A DNA stretch of 64,000 nucleotides from Chloroflexota bacterium (GTDB taxonomy: Bacteria > Chloroflexota > Anaerolineae > B4-G1 > SLSP01): contig JAKQHY010000098.1 in assembly GCA_029555965.1 (NCBI GenBank), forward strand, positions 1 to 64,000, read 5' to 3'. Position 1 is the stretch's first letter; the number at the start of each line of letters is the position of its first letter. The position numbers were made by a program, and so were the translations under genes. Positions 35,573-45,256 of this stretch are shown piece after piece. A model generated the notes under the pieces. That model saw nothing but the letters and a program-made list of their open reading frames with translations, did no database searches and was not told the origin of the DNA.

Positions 35573-36876
35573 ACACCCCTGAAGTGCAGGAGGCCATCCA
35601 GGCCTATTATCGCAACGACGCGGAGCGGGAATGGCAGCGCATGGAGCGTCATCGCACCGAGTTCGCCGTGACACTGCGCGCGTTGGAGGCGCACCTGCCG
35701 CCCACGCCCGCCCGCGTCCTCGACTGCGGCGGCGGGCCGGGACGGTATGCCCAAGCGTTGACGCAGCGCGGCTACACCGTCACGCTCTTCGACTTGTCGC
35801 CTGACCTGCTGGCGCTGGCTCGCGCGCGCGCCGCCGAGGCCGGCGTGACCATTGCCGACTTCGCGCAGGGCACGGCCACCGACTTGAGCCGTTATCCCGA
35901 CGACACCTTCGATGCCGTGCTGCTGATGGGGCCGCTCTATCATCTGCTGGAAGAGGCCGAACGGCGGCAGGCGTTGGCGGAGGCTTATCGCGTCGTCAAA
36001 CCGGGCGGCCCGGTCTTCGCGTCCTTCATCTCGCGCTATGCGGGCCATCGTTACGCCGCGCGCGCCGAGATGGAATACCTGCTGACGCGCCCGGAGGAAA
36101 GCGAGGCGCTTCTGGCGCACGGGACGTTGCCGCCCCGGCCCGATGGCGGCTTTATCGCTTATTTCGCCCACCCGTTGGAAGTGACGCCGCTGTGCGCCAG
36201 CGTGGGGCTGGATGTGGAGACCGTGCTGGGCGTCGAAGGGCTGGTGAGCATGATCGAAGAAGGCGTCAACTCATTGGAGGGTGAAGCCTGGGATGCCTGG
36301 GTGGACTTGAACTACCGGTTGTCCGCCGATCCCTCGCTGCACGGCGCGGTGGAGCACCTGCTGGCGATCTGCCGCAAACCGTGCTGGCGGGCGGCGCTGC
36401 GGTCTATCGCGCAGACGCTCGCCTCCGCCGGCATTGACTACCGCGTGGTGGGCGGCGCGGGCCTGGCCTTGCGCGGCCTGCCCATCCCCGTGCGCGACAT
36501 TGACCTGGAGATGACGCCGGCAGACGTGTACCGCTTTGAGACGTTGTTTGCCGACCGCGTGGTGGAGCGCGTCGCGTGGAGTGAGGGCGTGGAATGGCGC
36601 TCGCACTTCGGGCGCTTCGACTTCGACGGCGTCACGGTGGAAGTGATGGGCGGCCTATCGCGCCGCGTGGGCGATCACTGGGCGCCTTCCTTCCTGATGA
36701 CGCGCGCGGACGTGGCGTTTGAGGGCCTGTCTGTGGCGACGTCAACGTTGGAGGAGGACGCCCTGTCCGCCATCCGTCGCGGCCGGCTGGATCGCGCCGC
36801 CGTCATCCTGCCGCATTGCGACCCGGAACGGCTGCAAGCCCTCCTGCGCGAGGCGCTGGTCAACGAAATGTTCTGA
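35566..36876 (+). CDS. SAM methyltransferase fused to a minimal nucleotidyltransferase domain
   Basis: 436 aa. Residues 1-260 are a class I methyltransferase with the SAM motif VLDCGGGPGRYAQAL, an acidic FDLSPD, and VLLMGPLYHLLEE. Residues about 275-436 are a minimal nucleotidyltransferase-like domain: VVGGAGLALRGLPIPVRDIDLEM gives GG-x6-G and the DxD metal site. The two parts are in one unbroken frame with no frameshift signature. Such domains are normally separate proteins, for example in antibiotic modification or toxin-antitoxin systems. The substrate is not predictable. Confidence 0.8.
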   Translation: MVDTPEVQEAIQAYYRNDAEREWQRMERHRTEFAVTLRALEAHLPPTPARVLDCGGGPGRYAQALTQRGYTVTLFDLSPDLLALARARAAEAGVTIADFAQGTATDLSRYPDDTFDAVLLMGPLYHLLEEAERRQALAEAYRVVKPGGPVFASFISRYAGHRYAARAEMEYLLTRPEESEALLAHGTLPPRPDGGFIAYFAHPLEVTPLCASVGLDVETVLGVEGLVSMIEEGVNSLEGEAWDAWVDLNYRLSADPSLHGAVEHLLAICRKPCWRAALRSIAQTLASAGIDYRVVGGAGLALRGLPIPVRDIDLEMTPADVYRFETLFADRVVERVAWSEGVEWRSHFGRFDFDGVTVEVMGGLSRRVGDHWAPSFLMTRADVAFEGLSVATSTLEEDALSAIRRGRLDRAAVILPHCDPERLQALLREALVNEMF

Positions 36877-36888
36877 TTTTGGAATTCG

Positions 36889-36951
36889 TCAGCAGATGGA
36901 GCGGATTAAGCAGATTTTTAAAGCATCCGTTAAATCCGTTGAATCCGTTGA
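36889..36951 (+). repeat. 9-nt-period array (CAGATGGAG / AATCCGTTG units)
   Basis: TCAGCAGATGGAGCGGATT..CAGATTT then ATCCGTTAA/ATCCGTTGA units with 9-nt period. It separates the methyltransferase fusion from the UDG gene. Confidence 0.6.
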
Positions 36952-36970
36952 GACATTTTTGGAAGGCCCG

Positions 36971-37642
36971 ATGACAGATAGTTGGGAGCAACTGGAAAAG
37001 GACGTGACGACGTGTACGCGCTGTCCGCGTCTGGTGGCGTGGCGCGAGGAGGTGGCGCGCGTCAAGCGGCGGGCGTACCGCGAGTGGGACTACTGGGGTA
37101 AGCCCGTCCCCGGCTTTGGCGACCGGCAGGCGCGCTTGCTCATCGTGGGACTGGCGCCGGGCGCACACGGCTCCAACCGCACCGGGCGGATGTTCACCGG
37201 CGATAGTTCCGGCGAGACGCTCTACGCCGCGCTGCACCGGGCGGGCTTCGCCAGCCAGCCCACGTCAGTAGCGCGGGACGACGGCCTGACGCTGCGCGGC
37301 GCGTTCATCACCGCCATCGGGCGCTGCGCGCCGCCGGACAATCGCCCGACGCCCGAGGAGTTTGCGAATTGCCAGCCCTTTCTGGCGCGCGAACTGGCGC
37401 TGTTGCCCGAAGTGCGCGTCGTCCTCGCATTGGGTCAACTGGCATTTGATGGTTACCTGCGGCTGTTGCGCGAGCAAGGTCATCCCGCGCCGCGTCTCAA
37501 ATTCACCCATGGCGCGCGCTACGCTCTGGGCGACGGCCTGCCCGTGCTGCTGGCGTCGTATCATCCGAGCCGCCAGAACACGCAGACCGGACGATTGACG
37601 CCGGACATGCTCGATGCAGTGCTGGCAGAAGCCAAAAAATAG
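36971..37642 (+). CDS. Uracil-DNA glycosylase family 5 (UDGb-like)
   Basis: 223 aa from ATG 36971. Family features are an N-terminal CTRCPRLVAWRE (two 4Fe-4S cysteines), GLAPGAHGSNRTGRMFTGD (active-site loop with Ala-His in place of the catalytic Asp of other families, as in UDGb), two further cysteines (GRCAPPDN and ANCQPF), and the late SYHPSRQN motif. It removes uracil and other deaminated bases in base excision repair. GGAAGG precedes the start. Confidence 0.9.
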   Translation: MTDSWEQLEKDVTTCTRCPRLVAWREEVARVKRRAYREWDYWGKPVPGFGDRQARLLIVGLAPGAHGSNRTGRMFTGDSSGETLYAALHRAGFASQPTSVARDDGLTLRGAFITAIGRCAPPDNRPTPEEFANCQPFLARELALLPEVRVVLALGQLAFDGYLRLLREQGHPAPRLKFTHGARYALGDGLPVLLASYHPSRQNTQTGRLTPDMLDAVLAEAKK

Positions 37643-37741
37643 GAGTTAGGAGTAGCGAGTTAGGAGTTAGGAAGAGTCCGTAATTCGTAATTCGTAATTC
37701 GTAATTCGCAATTCACAACTCCTAACTCGCAACTCGCAACT
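37643..37741. repeat. Heptamer array (GAGTTAG / GTAATTC / CAACTCG units)
   Basis: Copies of GAGTTAG on the left, four GTAATTC in the middle and CTAACTC/GCAACTC on the right. The outer arms are complementary, so a hairpin is expected. It fills the gap between the UDG and PGI genes. Confidence 0.75.
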
Positions 37742-37757
37742 GTTGAGGGAGGAGACG

Positions 37758-39407
37758 ATGAAGACATTAGGATATAAGGCGCATCTGGGGAAACTTTCAG
37801 GGGCGGTGGAAGCCACATTGGCCGAATTGACCGCCCAGCGCGTCATGCCGCGTATCTGGGCGCGCGATCATACCGTGTGGAAGCCCGAACCGACAGAAAT
37901 TACTAACCGCCTGGGCTGGCTGACGATCATGGAGCCGCTGCTCGCCGCTCTGCCGGACATTGACGCACTGGTGTCGGAGTTGTACGCGGAAAACTACGCG
38001 CACGCGCTCTTGCTCGGCATGGGCGGATCGAGTCTCGCGCCGGACGTGTTCCGCCGGACGTTTGGCGCGCAGCCGGGGTATCTGGAGCTGGGCGTGCTCG
38101 ACAGCACCGATCCCGGCGCGGTGGCGGCGCAGGCCGACGCCTTTGACCTGCACCGCACGCTGTTCGTCGTAGCGACCAAATCGGGCGGCACGGTGGAGAC
38201 GTTATCCGCGTTTAAGTATTTTTACAATGAACTGCTGAAGCTGATGCCGGAAGCGGAAGCGCGCCGCCACTTCATCGCCATCACCGACCCCGGCAGCGGC
38301 TTGGCGCAGATGGCATCCGACATGGGGTTCCGCAAGACCTTCCTCAACGATCCCAACATCGGCGGGCGATTCTCCGTCATGTCACATTTCGGGATGCTTC
38401 CCGCAGTCCTGCTCGGCCTGGACGTGTCGCTGTTGCTGACGCGCGCGCAGGCGATGGCCGTGCGCTGCGGTTCGAACGTCCCGCCGGCGGAGAATCCCGG
38501 CGCGTGGCTTGGCGCGATCATGGGCGCAGCGGCCCTGGGCGGGCGCGATAAGCTCACCTTCATTATTTCTCCCACGCTGGAAAGTTTTGGCGATTGGGTC
38601 GAGCAGCTTATCGCCGAAAGCACCGGCAAAGACGGCCAGGGCATCTTGCCGGTGGTGGGCGAGCCGGTGGGAGCGCCGTTTGATTATGGCGCTGACCGTT
38701 TCTTCGTCTACCTGCGGTTGGATGGGGATGGCGTCTACGATGCGGAGGTGGCGGCGCTGGTCGCTGCCGGGTATCCGGTGCTCCAGTTGAATCTGGCCGA
38801 CCGTTACGACCTCGGCGGGCAGTTCTTCCTTTGGGAGATGGCGACGGCGGTGGCGGGGCACTGCCTGGGGATTCAGCCGTTCGACCAGCCCAACGTCGAA
38901 GCTGCCAAGGTGCAAGCGCGCAAATTCGTGAAGACGTACCAGGAGCAGGGAACGCTGCCTGATATTCCGGCTGTGGCCCCGGATGCGGCGGCGCTGCGCG
39001 CTTTCCTGGCGCAGGGGAAGCCCGGCGACTACGTCTCCATTCACGCCTACGTCACGCCGACGCTGGAGACGGATGCGGCGCTGCTCAAGCTGCGGGTGGC
39101 GCTGCGCGACGCCACGCGGCTCGCCGTGACGACGGGCTACGGGCCGCGCTTCCTCCATTCGACGGGGCAGCTCCACAAGGGCGACGCCGGCCATGGCCTG
39201 TTCGTGCAGATCATCTCGGACGCAGCGCACGACCTGCCCATCCCCGACGTGGCCGGTAAACCGGAAGCCGCGTTGACCTTCGACGTGCTCAAGAAGGCGC
39301 AGGCGTTGGGCGACTATCAAGCCCTCACGGACGCCAATCGGCGTGTGCTGCGCGTGGCTGTGGGCGTGGATGCGGCGGCGGGGATGGCGGCGCTGGCAGC
39401 GAGCTAG
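37758..39407 (+). CDS. Glucose-6-phosphate isomerase (PGI-like, as in tal-pgi proteins)
   Basis: 549 aa from ATG 37758 (GGAGG upstream). The SIS fold is clear: [25 protein letters not shown] (phosphate loop) and [13 protein letters not shown]. The isomerase C-terminal helices include [12 protein letters not shown], and [17 protein letters not shown] has the catalytic His/Lys region. It matches the PGI half of bifunctional transaldolase-PGI enzymes; no transaldolase half is fused here. It converts glucose 6-phosphate and fructose 6-phosphate in the cytoplasm. Confidence 0.88.
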   Translation: MKTLGYKAHLGKLSGAVEATLAELTAQRVMPRIWARDHTVWKPEPTEITNRLGWLTIMEPLLAALPDIDALVSELYAENYAHALLLGMGGSSLAPDVFRRTFGAQPGYLELGVLDSTDPGAVAAQADAFDLHRTLFVVATKSGGTVETLSAFKYFYNELLKLMPEAEARRHFIAITDPGSGLAQMASDMGFRKTFLNDPNIGGRFSVMSHFGMLPAVLLGLDVSLLLTRAQAMAVRCGSNVPPAENPGAWLGAIMGAAALGGRDKLTFIISPTLESFGDWVEQLIAESTGKDGQGILPVVGEPVGAPFDYGADRFFVYLRLDGDGVYDAEVAALVAAGYPVLQLNLADRYDLGGQFFLWEMATAVAGHCLGIQPFDQPNVEAAKVQARKFVKTYQEQGTLPDIPAVAPDAAALRAFLAQGKPGDYVSIHAYVTPTLETDAALLKLRVALRDATRLAVTTGYGPRFLHSTGQLHKGDAGHGLFVQIISDAAHDLPIPDVAGKPEAALTFDVLKKAQALGDYQALTDANRRVLRVAVGVDAAAGMAALAAS

Positions 39408-39441
39408 GAATTACGAATTACGAATTACGAATTACGAATTA
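39408..39441. repeat. Heptamer array (GAATTAC)
   Basis: Four to five uninterrupted GAATTAC units between the PGI and CysS genes. Confidence 0.8.
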
Positions 39442-39459
39442 TGGGGTGGGGTGAAATCT

Positions 39460-40836
39460 ATGGGTTTGTACTTGTATGATACTTACACGCGAACGGTGCG
39501 GGAATTTACGCCGATTCATCCGCCGGAGGTGGGGCTGTATACTTGCGGGCCGACCGTCTACAACTACGCGCACATCGGCAACCTGCGGACGTACATTTTT
39601 GAGGATGTGTTGTGCCGCGTGCTGGCGTTCAACGGCTACCGCGTCAAGCACGTGATGAACATCACCGACGTGGGCCATCTGACCTCCGACGCCGATACCG
39701 GCGAAGATCGCATGGAACTGGGCGCGGCGCGCACGGGGATGACGGCCTGGGACATCGCGGCGCTGTACACGCAGGCGTTCCGTGACGACATGGCGCGGCT
39801 CAACATCCAGGAGCCGACGATCTGGTGTAAGGCCACCGACTACATTCAGGAGCAGATCGAGACGGTGCAGTGTATCGAGGCGCACGGGTATACCTACCGC
39901 ACGTCGGATGGCATCTACTTCGATACGTCAAAGCTGCCGGACTACGGCTACCTGGGGCGGCTGGACATTGAGGGCTTGCAGGCCGGGTCGCGCGTTACCC
40001 TGGGGGAGAAGCGCAATGTCACCGATTTCGCCCTGTGGAAGTTCAGCCCACCGGGGGCGCAGCGGCAGATGGAGTGGGCCAGTCCGTGGGGCGTCGGCTT
40101 TCCCGGCTGGCACATCGAATGTTCGGCGATGTCGGCGAAGTACCTGGGGCCGCTCTTCGACATCCACTGCGGCGGCGAGGATCACATCACGGTGCATCAT
40201 CCCAACGAGATCGCGCAGACGCAGGCGTGCTACGGCACGCGCCTGGCGAATTACTGGATGCACGGCTACTTCTTGCAGATCAACGAAGCGCGCATGGGGA
40301 AGTCGGTGGGCAACTTCCTCACCGTGCAGACGTTGGTGAACGAGGGGTACGATCCGCTGGCCTACCGCTTTATGTGCCTGGGGGCGCACTACCGCTCGCG
40401 GTTGAGTTTCAACTGGGAGGCGCTGGACGGGGCGACGACCGCGCTCAACCGTTTGCGGGCGGCGGCGCACGAATGGGGCGCGCCCGGCGCGTTGGACGAA
40501 GACTTCATGGATCGCTTCGCCGCGCCGGTCAACGACGACCTCAACATGCCGCGCGCGCTGGCCGTCGTGTGGGAGCTGGTCAAGAGCGACCTGCCCGCCG
40601 CGACCAAGAAGGCGACGCTGCTGGCCTGCGACGCCGTGCTGGGCCTGCGCCTGGACGAGTGGACGCCGCCGGTGGACGTGATCCCCGACGCGGTGCTGGC
40701 CCTGGCTGAGCAGCGGCAAGCGGCGCGCAAGGCTAAAAACTGGGCGGAAGCCGATGCGCTGCGGGCGCAGATCGCCGAGGCGGGGTACGAAGTCAAGGAC
40801 ACACCGCAAGGGCCGACGGTGACGCGGCGCGCATAA
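39460..40836 (+). CDS. cysS: Cysteinyl-tRNA synthetase
   Basis: 458 aa from ATG 39460. The class I HIGH motif is AHIGN, preceded by the zinc ligand in YTCGPTVYN. Other zinc-site residues are in GWHIECSAM and [14 protein letters not shown]. The KMSKS motif appears as RMGKS, an unusual form of the loop that still keeps the last Lys-Ser. The length fits the family. The SD is weak (GGGGTG). It attaches cysteine to its tRNA. Confidence 0.93.
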   Translation: MGLYLYDTYTRTVREFTPIHPPEVGLYTCGPTVYNYAHIGNLRTYIFEDVLCRVLAFNGYRVKHVMNITDVGHLTSDADTGEDRMELGAARTGMTAWDIAALYTQAFRDDMARLNIQEPTIWCKATDYIQEQIETVQCIEAHGYTYRTSDGIYFDTSKLPDYGYLGRLDIEGLQAGSRVTLGEKRNVTDFALWKFSPPGAQRQMEWASPWGVGFPGWHIECSAMSAKYLGPLFDIHCGGEDHITVHHPNEIAQTQACYGTRLANYWMHGYFLQINEARMGKSVGNFLTVQTLVNEGYDPLAYRFMCLGAHYRSRLSFNWEALDGATTALNRLRAAAHEWGAPGALDEDFMDRFAAPVNDDLNMPRALAVVWELVKSDLPAATKKATLLACDAVLGLRLDEWTPPVDVIPDAVLALAEQRQAARKAKNWAEADALRAQIAEAGYEVKDTPQGPTVTRRA

Positions 40837-40837
40837 G

Positions 40838-40961
40838 GGAATTCATCATTGACCGGCCGTTCGCCCGCGGTTATATGAAAATTTTCACCACAAAGGACAC
40901 GAAGGACACAAAGGGTTTTCTCTGTGAACTCTGTGATCTCTGTGGCTATGTACAGAGGAGG
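40838..40961 (+). repeat. Full composite intergenic repeat supplying an SD
   Basis: The order is GGAATTCATCATTGACCGG to ATGAAAATTT (40838-40883), a 9-nt-period block of ACAAAGGAC/ACGAAGGAC units, GGGTTTT, three CTCTGTGAA/CTCTGTGAT/CTCTGTGGC units, and TATGTACAGAGGAGG. It is the most complete copy of the composite element in this window. Confidence 0.75.
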
Positions 40962-40974
40962 GAGCAATAGAAAG

Positions 40975-41415
40975 ATGATCCATTTGGTCGAAGTCAACCA
41001 GGATAACTGGCAAGAATGTATCAAACTACCCACATTGGCGGAGGATACACAGTTTGTCGCGCCCAATGTGTACTCGATTGCGGAGTCCAAGTTTTACCCG
41101 AAGGCCAAAGTCTGTTGCGTTTACAATGATGAAGACGCCATGGTGGGCTTTGTGATGTACGGCCAGGACGAGGACGACGACGCGCTGTTCTGGGTGGATC
41201 GGTTGATGATCGCCGAGGGGCAGCGCGACAAAGGCTATGGTCGCGCCGTGCTGACGGCCGTGTTGGCGGAAGCACAGCAGCGCGGCTTCAAGCTGATCGG
41301 CCTGAGCACCAAGCCGGACAACGCGCGGGCCATCCATCTTTACGAAAGCCTGGGCTTCCACGCCACCGGCGAAATGACAGGCCGCGAAGCTATCTATACC
41401 CGGACATTGCCGTAG
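40975..41415 (+). CDS. GNAT N-acetyltransferase, spermidine/diamine-type
   Basis: 146 aa. The GNAT acetyl-CoA loop is QRDKGYGRAVL (Q/RxxGxG/A), preceded by FWVDRLMIAEG and followed by STKPDNARAIHLYESLGF. Overall order resembles BltD/PaiA-like polyamine acetyltransferases, but the substrate is not proven. The SD AGAGGAGGG comes from the composite repeat, 14 nt before ATG 40975. Confidence 0.85.
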   Translation: MIHLVEVNQDNWQECIKLPTLAEDTQFVAPNVYSIAESKFYPKAKVCCVYNDEDAMVGFVMYGQDEDDDALFWVDRLMIAEGQRDKGYGRAVLTAVLAEAQQRGFKLIGLSTKPDNARAIHLYESLGFHATGEMTGREAIYTRTLP

Positions 41416-41450
41416 CAACTCCACCGGGCCATTTGCGTATAGTTCTGTGG

Positions 41451-41578
41451 GGAGTAAGGAGTAAGAAGTAAGGCGTAAGGAGTAAGAAGCAAGAAGTAAG
41501 GCGTGAGGATAATCCAATCCTCAGTCCTCAGTCCTCATTACTCATTACTTATTTCTCATTACCCCTCACCATCCAATT
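41451..41578. repeat. Long heptamer array folded as a hairpin (GGAGTAA / CTCATTA)
   Basis: Eight or nine units like GGAGTAA, GAAGTAA and GGCGTAA are followed by units like CCTCAGT, CCTCATT and ACTCATT. The arms are roughly complementary. This is the longest heptamer array in the window. Confidence 0.8.
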
Positions 41579-41600
41579 AACCATTCCAAGGAGGGATAAA

Positions 41601-42389
41601 ATGACACAGAGTCACGTTGTTGATTATCAAGTTTACGGGGACGACCTGCAATTCGTCGAGGTGGAGCTGGATCCGGGCGAAACCGTCATTGCCGAAGCCG
41701 GCGCGATGATGTACATGGAGCCAGGGATCAGGTTTGAGTCCAAGATGGGCGACGGCTCCAAGCCGCAAGCCGGATTTATGGACAAGTTAGTGAGCATCGG
41801 CAAGCGCGTCATCACCGGCGAATCGCTGTTTATGACGCACTTCACCAACGGCGGCGGGGGCAAGCAACACGTCGCGTTTGCCGCGCCCTATCCGGGCAAA
41901 ATCATCGCCATTGACCTGGACGAAACCAGCGGCGAACTGCTCTGCCAGAAGGACTCGTTCCTGGCGGCGGCGCTCGGCACCGAGATCAGCATCGCCTTCA
42001 ACAAGCGGCTGGGCGCGGGCCTGTTCGGCGGCGAGGGCTTTATCCTGCAAAAGCTGCGGGGCGACGGGATGGTCTTCATCCATGCCGGCGGCACGATCAT
42101 CGAGAAGCGGCTGGAAAACAGCAAACTGCTGATTGACACCGGCTGTATCGTCGCTTTCGAGAGCCACATTGACTACAACATCGAGCGGGCGGGCAACCTC
42201 AAGTCCATGGTGTTCGGCGGCGAGGGCCTGTTCCTGGCGACGTTGCAGGGCACGGGGCGCGTCTGGCTGCAATCGCTGCCGCTCTCGCGCCTGGCCGACC
42301 GCATCACGCAATCGGCGCCCTCACATGGCGGCGCAACCGTAGATGAAGGCTCCGTCATCAAGGGTCTGACGAAGCTGATGGGATCGTAA
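41601..42389 (+). CDS. AIM24/TIGR00266 family protein
   Basis: 262 aa. The beta-helical family is recognised from [30 protein letters not shown] (named by its ends), [10 protein letters not shown] and [13 protein letters not shown], followed by [13 protein letters not shown] and a late [28 protein letters not shown] lies 7 nt before ATG. These cytoplasmic proteins are widespread and their role is not settled. It is followed by a REP-like element and an intrinsic terminator. Confidence 0.9.
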   Translation: MTQSHVVDYQVYGDDLQFVEVELDPGETVIAEAGAMMYMEPGIRFESKMGDGSKPQAGFMDKLVSIGKRVITGESLFMTHFTNGGGGKQHVAFAAPYPGKIIAIDLDETSGELLCQKDSFLAAALGTEISIAFNKRLGAGLFGGEGFILQKLRGDGMVFIHAGGTIIEKRLENSKLLIDTGCIVAFESHIDYNIERAGNLKSMVFGGEGLFLATLQGTGRVWLQSLPLSRLADRITQSAPSHGGATVDEGSVIKGLTKLMGS

Positions 42390-42435
42390 TCCGTATTGCG
42401 TAATCCGTAATCTAACCTCAGTAGATGATCTGTTT

Positions 42436-42482
42436 GTAGTAACCGCTTCAGCGGTCTTTTGGACGGTTAAAGCCTTTACTAC
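42436..42482. repeat. REP-like element GTAGTAACCGCTTCAGCGGT..TTACTAC
   Basis: Outer arms GTAGTAA (42436-42442) and TTACTAC (42476-42482) enclose an ACCGCTTCAGCGGT hairpin. It is related in style to the small GCYGCTTYAGCGGC hairpins elsewhere. A GTAATCC heptamer array lies just before it (42388-42412). Confidence 0.65.
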
Positions 42483-42495
42483 CAGCCTAAATTTG

Positions 42496-42523
42496 AACCT
42501 CCGGGGGACCTCGGAGGTTTTTT
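42496..42523 (+). terminator. Intrinsic terminator after the AIM24-like gene
   Basis: AACCTCCG (42496-42503) pairs with CGGAGGTT (42512-42519). The T run extends to 42523. Confidence 0.85.
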
Positions 42524-42553
42524 GTTGCCTGTCGTCTTACACAATTTACGCAG

Positions 42554-42559
42554 TATAAT
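42554..42559 (+). promoter_or_regulatory. Candidate -10 box for the SDR-LarA pair
   Basis: TATAAT at 42554-42559 lies 63 nt before the SDR start and just after a terminator. No good -35 is seen. Confidence 0.4.
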
Positions 42560-42622
42560 AGCAGAGATTTACACCAACTTTTAACTTTCAACTTGTAACT
42601 TTTGACCTGGAGGCTATAACGT

Positions 42623-43666
42623 ATGAAGGTGTTGATTACCGGCGGCAGTGGACACATCGGCAGTTTTACGACGGCGCATTTACTGGCGCAAGGGCACAGC
42701 GTGCGGGTCGTGGATCGCAATCCGGCGAGTGAGTTGCCGCCCGACGCGGCGGAACGCATCGGGGGCGCGGAGTACGCGCAGGTGGACATCACCGACTTCG
42801 CCGCCTTGCGGGCGCAAGTGGAAGGAATGGACGCCATCGTACACCTGGCGGCGATCCCGCACCCCATCCCCGGCAAAGATGCGGAGATTTTCGGTATCAA
42901 CGTCGGTGGGACGTTCAACGTGTATCAGGCGGCGGCGGACCTGGGCGTCAAGCGCGTGGTGAGCGCCAGTTCGATCAACGCGCTCGGCAATAACTATGGC
43001 ATTCGCAACATTGACGTTCACTACTTCCCTATTGACGAGGATCACCCCGGTTACACGACCGACGTGTATTCGTACTCCAAGCAAATTCTGGAAGAAACGG
43101 CGGCCTACTTCTGGCGGCGGAATGGTATTTCGGGCGCGTGTCTGCGCTTTCCCTTCGTTTTTAACCCGGAATGGTTCGCGCAGCGGCGCTGGGGCGGGGA
43201 TCGGGACATGTTCCGTCAGCACCTGCTGGAGGCTTTCGAGAAGTTGATGGCGTTGCCGGAAGACGCCCGCCGCCAGGAAGTGGCGGCGTTGCGCGCGCGC
43301 CTGCATGAGTTGCGTGAGCGCGGAGAGCGCGGTGACCTCTCCGAGAAAGAAATCCACGCGGAATTCCGCAAGATGCCCCACGCCGTGATGTTTTTTAGCA
43401 GCAACGACTTCTGGACCTCCCTCGACGTGCGCGACGCGGCGCAGGCCATCGGCAAGGCGTTGCTGGCGGACTATGAGGGCAGCCATCCGCTGTGGATTGT
43501 GGGCAGCCGCAACTCCGCCGGCCTGCCCTCGATGGCGCTGGCGTCGCTGCTGTACCCCGACGTGAAGACGTGGAAGCGTCCGGTGGCGGGCGACGAGTCG
43601 CTCATCAGCATTGACAAAGCGCGCGCGCTGATCGGCTTTGAGCCGGACTATGTGATGGAACGTTAG
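42623..43666 (+). CDS. NAD(P)-dependent epimerase/dehydratase (extended SDR)
   Basis: 347 aa. The cofactor motif is GGSGHIGS, the catalytic Ser lies in SASSINALG, and the Tyr/Lys pair in YSYSKQ. Residues about 205-255 hold a charged helical insertion (PEDARRQEVAALRARLHELRE, given by its ends) that standard SDRs lack. CTGGAGG precedes the ATG. The LarA-like gene starts on the base after its stop, so the two are cotranscribed and probably act in one pathway for a sugar or hydroxy acid. Confidence 0.82.
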   Translation: MKVLITGGSGHIGSFTTAHLLAQGHSVRVVDRNPASELPPDAAERIGGAEYAQVDITDFAALRAQVEGMDAIVHLAAIPHPIPGKDAEIFGINVGGTFNVYQAAADLGVKRVVSASSINALGNNYGIRNIDVHYFPIDEDHPGYTTDVYSYSKQILEETAAYFWRRNGISGACLRFPFVFNPEWFAQRRWGGDRDMFRQHLLEAFEKLMALPEDARRQEVAALRARLHELRERGERGDLSEKEIHAEFRKMPHAVMFFSSNDFWTSLDVRDAAQAIGKALLADYEGSHPLWIVGSRNSAGLPSMALASLLYPDVKTWKRPVAGDESLISIDKARALIGFEPDYVMER

Positions 43667-44929
43667 ATGCAGATATTGCTACGTTATGGTCGTACTGGTC
43701 TGACCGTGGCCTTGCCGGATGACGTGGCCGTGCTCACCGCGCGGCCCGCACCGGGGGTGGGGGATGAGACTGCCGTGATCCGGCAAGGCCTGCGCGCGCC
43801 CATCGGCTGCGCGCCGCTGGCGGAGAAGATGCGGCCTGGCGACGCCGTCGTGATCGCCCACAGCGACATCACGCGGGCGACGCCCAACGCGCGCCTCCTG
43901 CCGCCGCTGCTGGCCGAGTTGGAAGCCGCGGGCGTGCGTCGGGACGACATCACCCTGCTTAACGCGCTCGGCACGCACCGCCGCCAGACGGGGGCGGAAC
44001 TGCGGGCGCTGTTGGGCGATGATATTGTGGACGCCTACCGCTGCCTCCAGCACGACGGTAACGACGACGCCGGGCTGGTCGCATTGGGCGTCACGTCCTT
44101 CGGCCATCCCGTGCGCGTCAACCGGCGCTTTGTGGAGGCCGACGCGCGTATCCTCACCGGCCTGATCGAGCCGCACTTCTTCGCCGGATTCAGCGGCGGC
44201 CCGAAGGGCGTGCTCCCCGCGTTGGCCGGCGCCGAGAGCGTGCTCACCAACCACGGCGTCACGATGATCAACCACCCCAACGCGACGTGGGGCCGCACGC
44301 GCGGCAATCCCGTGTGGGAGGAGATGCTCGAAGTCGCGCAGATGGCGCGGCCCACGTTCCTGCTGAATGTGACGATCAACGCGGCGGGCGCCATCACCGG
44401 TGTCTTCGCCGGCGATTTGGAGGCGGCGCACGCGCAAGGCTGCGAATTCGTGCGCGCCCACGCAATGGCGGCGGTATCCGCTCCTTACGATGTGGTCGTT
44501 GTCACCAACGGCGGCTATCCGCTGGATCAGAACCTTTACCAGACGGTCAAGGGGATGAGCGCGGCGCGGCAGATTGTGCGGTCGGGCGGCGCGATTCTGA
44601 TGGCGGCGGCCTGCGAGGATGGCATCCCCGCTCACGGGCGTTACGCCGCGCTGCTGGCCGAGGGCGGCTCGCCACAGGGTGTGCTGGAGATGGTGGCGCG
44701 CCCCGGTTTTGCGGCGGCGGATCAATGGCAGGTGCAGATACAGGCGCTTATCCAACGGCACGCGGACGTGTATGTGTACAGCGACGGCCTGACGGACGCG
44801 CAGATCGCCGCCGCGCTGCTGACGCCCTGCCGCGACATCCCCGCGACGGTGCAAAAACTGCGAGCGCAGTACGGCCCGCGCGTGGCCGTGTTGCCCGAAG
44901 GGCCGTACATCGTGCCATACATTCCGTAA
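43667..44929 (+). CDS. LarA-like nickel-pincer-type racemase homologue (DUF2088)
   Basis: 420 aa, the usual LarA length. HSDITRATPN carries the Asp and Arg of the LarA site, GTHRRQT the first catalytic His, and FSGGPKGVLPA the Lys that links the pincer cofactor. LarA homologues racemise or epimerise 2-hydroxy acids. Substrates beyond lactate are common, including malate and gluconate-like acids. No larB, larC or larE genes are in this window, so the cofactor would have to be made elsewhere. The start abuts the SDR stop. Confidence 0.85.
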   Translation: MQILLRYGRTGLTVALPDDVAVLTARPAPGVGDETAVIRQGLRAPIGCAPLAEKMRPGDAVVIAHSDITRATPNARLLPPLLAELEAAGVRRDDITLLNALGTHRRQTGAELRALLGDDIVDAYRCLQHDGNDDAGLVALGVTSFGHPVRVNRRFVEADARILTGLIEPHFFAGFSGGPKGVLPALAGAESVLTNHGVTMINHPNATWGRTRGNPVWEEMLEVAQMARPTFLLNVTINAAGAITGVFAGDLEAAHAQGCEFVRAHAMAAVSAPYDVVVVTNGGYPLDQNLYQTVKGMSAARQIVRSGGAILMAAACEDGIPAHGRYAALLAEGGSPQGVLEMVARPGFAAADQWQVQIQALIQRHADVYVYSDGLTDAQIAAALLTPCRDIPATVQKLRAQYGPRVAVLPEGPYIVPYIP

Positions 44930-45032
44930 ACCGTTCGCCGGGTAATCGTCATCTATGCGTCAAGTCATTTCATTGGGAGTGTGGTATCTTAAGCATGGCT
45001 TAGGGATTACGATGATTCTCCTCCTTCTGAAG

Positions 45033-45068
45033 AACCGGGGGCTATGGGACAGCCCCCGGTTTTGTTTT
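45033..45068 (+). terminator. Intrinsic terminator in the LarA-kinase gap
   Basis: AACCGGGGGCT (45033-45043) pairs exactly with 45051-45061. TTGTTTTG follows. The rest of the 44930-45256 gap has no gene. A five-codon frame after GAGGAG (45087-45104) is too short to call. Confidence 0.88.
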
Positions 45069-45256
45069 GTGAGGAGTGGTGTATCATGAACACAACTCTG
45101 GCGTGAGAGGTGTTCAAGGTACTGGTGAATCTTAAGCTGCTGATGATTCCCCCGTACTCACCCCCCTTTGTTTGTGGGCCGCTCGCCGGGTTGTTACCAA
45201 TATTTCAGGAAAGTTCATTCCCTTTTGAGACGGAAACGACTTTATGGTGAACGAAG

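Noticed and set aside
41451-41578. Possible CRISPR array
   Set aside because: The period is 7 nt with no spacers and no cas genes. It is a heptamer tandem array.
45077-45105. Five-codon frame after GAGGAG, as a possible leader peptide
   Set aside because: It follows the terminator and precedes no second hairpin with a T run, so nothing supports attenuation.
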